6,419 bases of DNA from Nitrospina sp. (GTDB lineage: Bacteria; Nitrospinota; Nitrospinia; Nitrospinales; Nitrospinaceae). The notes under the pieces were generated by a model. The model was not told the DNA's origin. It ran no database searches and saw nothing but the letters and a program-made list of their open reading frames with translations. Within the stretch, counting starts at the first letter, position 1. The number at the start of each line of letters is the position of its first letter. Position numbers and translations under genes: made by a program. Location of the stretch: assembly GCA_004357435.1 (NCBI GenBank), contig SMVS01000085.1, positions 1-6,419 on the forward strand. The letters run 5' to 3'. Below, piece by piece: positions 5,378 to 6,419 of the stretch.

Positions 5378-5406
5378 TTGAGATTTCGGGAAGATTCCCT
5401 TATAGT
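5378..5406 (+). promoter_or_regulatory. Strong candidate promoter (P2) for the secreted-protein gene
   Basis: TTGAGA (5378-5383), an exact 17-bp spacer and TATAGT (5401-5406) match the sigma70 consensus at five of six positions in each box. This is the best promoter in the window. Transcription would start near 5413, giving a leader of about 65 nt. Confidence 0.6.
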
Positions 5407-5476
5407 GTGGCGAAAATTTTTAAAAGTTTGACTGCCATTACGGCCTCAGCGGCATTTCATCAACGGGGAGAAAGCA

Positions 5477-5962
5477 ATGAAATTTTGGCTGGGAGTGTGG
5501 GTGGCGTTGCTGACGTTCCCGGTTACCGGGTGGGCGGCATCCCAATTTTATTGTCCGGACTACCAGTCGCAAAGAGTTCACTGGGTCACCCATTCCGCGC
5601 AGATGAAATCTGTTGAGGCGGCGTACAGCGTGACCGGGATCCCCGTTTTAAGCACGAATCCGAAGGCTCTGGAGAAAATGGGCGTGAGTCCGCTCGCCCA
5701 AAAATTTGCCTATTATTATGAATGTTCCCGCCACGTTCTGGGGCACGTGGTGAGCCCCCCGGAGAGTGTTGACCAATGGAACGAACAGGTCAGCCAAGCC
5801 AATTGCTGGGCGGCCAACCGGTTTTACTATTATGAGGAATCAGGCGTGGACCAGTTGAGGCGGATTGAGGCAGAAATCAATGCCCTGCCGCGAACGAAGT
5901 GGGTCTTTTTCCCCGGCCCGGTCCGCGAGGTGCATTTCAAAGAAAACTGTTACTTCCGTTGA
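5477..5962 (+). CDS. Small secreted protein, apparently a degenerate HExxH-type metallopeptidase homologue
   Basis: A 161-residue protein with a Sec signal peptide: MK, a hydrophobic stretch WLGVWVALLTF and a likely cut after GWA (residue 20), giving a mature protein of ~141 residues outside the cytoplasm. The ATG at 5477 has GGGGAG 7-8 bases upstream. The middle (LAQKFAYYYECSRHVLGHV, 73-91, then ANCWAANRF, 108-116) recalls a family of small exported proteins with an AHECxHHxLGH zinc motif followed by an ADCWA motif. Here the first zinc His is Tyr (Y81), the second is Arg (R85), and the Asp of ADCWA is Asn (N109), while the neighbouring E82, C83, H86, GH and CW are kept. It would therefore not bind zinc in the usual way and may be a binding or inhibitor protein. 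Four cysteines (26, 83, 110, 158) could form two disulfides. It is monocistronic behind two candidate promoters, divergent from ssrA and convergent with the next gene. The family assignment is from memory of motifs. Confidence 0.8.
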   Translation: MKFWLGVWVALLTFPVTGWAASQFYCPDYQSQRVHWVTHSAQMKSVEAAYSVTGIPVLSTNPKALEKMGVSPLAQKFAYYYECSRHVLGHVVSPPESVDQWNEQVSQANCWAANRFYYYEESGVDQLRRIEAEINALPRTKWVFFPGPVREVHFKENCYFR

Positions 5963-6030
5963 ACCCCACACCCGCGCTTGCCTTAGAGTTCATCGTGGCG
6001 GCTGGGGGCGCACAGCTAATGATTCAATCT

Positions 6031-6387
6031 TCAACCGTCGCTGGCCGGCACCGAAGGAAACAGGATTTTAGAATGCAGGGCCCGGAATTTAGCTAAGTGG
6101 TAATGGACCAGATCCAGTCTGGCGTCCTCTGAAAACTCGTCAGAAAATCCCGAGACCAAATTTTTGTAGCATTCCAGCGCATCCACATACGCATTGAATA
6201 TCTGATGCCCCGGCGTATTAAGAACCTCAACGATGTAATCCTGATCGGTTTGATCCCATTGCCAGACGCGCACCAGAAAATAATTGTCGGGATCGATGGC
6301 ATCGGGGAAAGCCCATCCGATCTGTTTTCTGGCTTCATTCAAACTTTGGGCCGTGCCGACGGCTCCGGCATAATGATATTTATACAT
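6031..6387 (-). CDS. Hypothetical 118-residue cytoplasmic protein
   Basis: I do not recognise this protein. The ATG at 6387 has an excellent Shine-Dalgarno: AGGAGG at 6398-6393, five bases upstream, inside AAAGGAGG. That decides the start against an in-frame TTG at 6414. The product starts MYKYHYAGAVGTAQSLNEAR and has no signal peptide or membrane helix. The middle is rich in aromatic and acidic residues (NYFLVRVWQWDQTDQDYIVE, 44-63), suggesting beta strands. The second half (FNAYVDALECYKNL, then DARLDLVHYHLAKFRALHSK) looks helical. There is one cysteine. It is complete, faces the secreted-protein gene tail-to-tail with a 68-bp gap, and its promoter lies at or beyond the window edge. The strong ribosome site suggests it is well expressed. 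Function cannot be inferred from context. Confidence 0.75.
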   Translation of the reverse strand: MYKYHYAGAVGTAQSLNEARKQIGWAFPDAIDPDNYFLVRVWQWDQTDQDYIVEVLNTPGHQIFNAYVDALECYKNLVSGFSDEFSEDARLDLVHYHLAKFRALHSKILFPSVPASDG

Positions 6388-6419
6388 GGCGACCTCCTTT
6401 CTCAAAACAGCCAAAACTT

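Noticed and set aside
5407..5616. 69-codon plus-strand frame overlapping the start of the secreted-protein gene
   Set aside because: The overlapping frame at 5477 has a signal peptide and a proper ribosome site. This one has neither and starts almost on the predicted -10 box.

Overview
The window looks like chromosomal DNA of a flagellated Gram-negative bacterium. The support is a FlgL-type hook-filament junction protein, a Sec-secreted protein, a one-piece tmRNA and mixed two-component genes. The Rcp1-like response regulator, the hybrid kinase and the TIR-TPR protein would suit Nitrospinota or a deltaproteobacterium-like lineage. That placement is an inference and cannot be proved from this sequence alone.

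Layout. Bases 2-523 (+) are the 3' part of flgL, which ends at a terminator-like hairpin. Facing it on the minus strand is a two-gene signalling operon. It starts at a TATAAT promoter near 2370, runs through a CheY/Rcp1-type response regulator (2319-1860) that is split by a one-base excess in an A7 run, and continues into a soluble receiver-histidine kinase (1842-559). After a 257-bp spacer comes a second minus-strand unit: a TIR-like/TPR protein (4474-3197) followed 53 bp later by tag, DNA-3-methyladenine glycosylase I (3143-2577).

Bases 4475-5270 hold no convincing protein gene and are an RNA locus on the minus strand. A complete tmRNA gene (ssrA, 5211-4850) encodes the tag ANDYEVAVAA and its own CCA end. 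About 100 bp downstream of it is a roughly 150-nt sequence (4750-4600) that can fold into a rod with a closing stem, a central bubble and an apical arm. It resembles 6S RNA in shape and in the sequence around the bubble. The same stretch carries a 14-bp copy of the ssrA 3' end and a tRNA-3'-end-like fragment, which may be traces of past integration.

To the right, two good sigma70-type promoters lead into a small secreted protein (5477-5962, +). It resembles HExxH metallopeptidase-like proteins, but all the presumed zinc ligands are replaced. The window ends with a complete 118-aa cytoplasmic protein of unknown function (6387-6031, -) that has a very strong ribosome binding site.

How the parts relate. 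The response regulator and hybrid kinase very probably form one phosphorelay. tmRNA (ribosome rescue) and the 6S candidate (control of sigma70 RNA polymerase) are housekeeping RNAs. No complete new multi-gene system is evident. The points most worth a second look are the frameshifted regulator, the 6S candidate next to ssrA, the TIR-TPR protein and the apparent pseudo-metallopeptidase.
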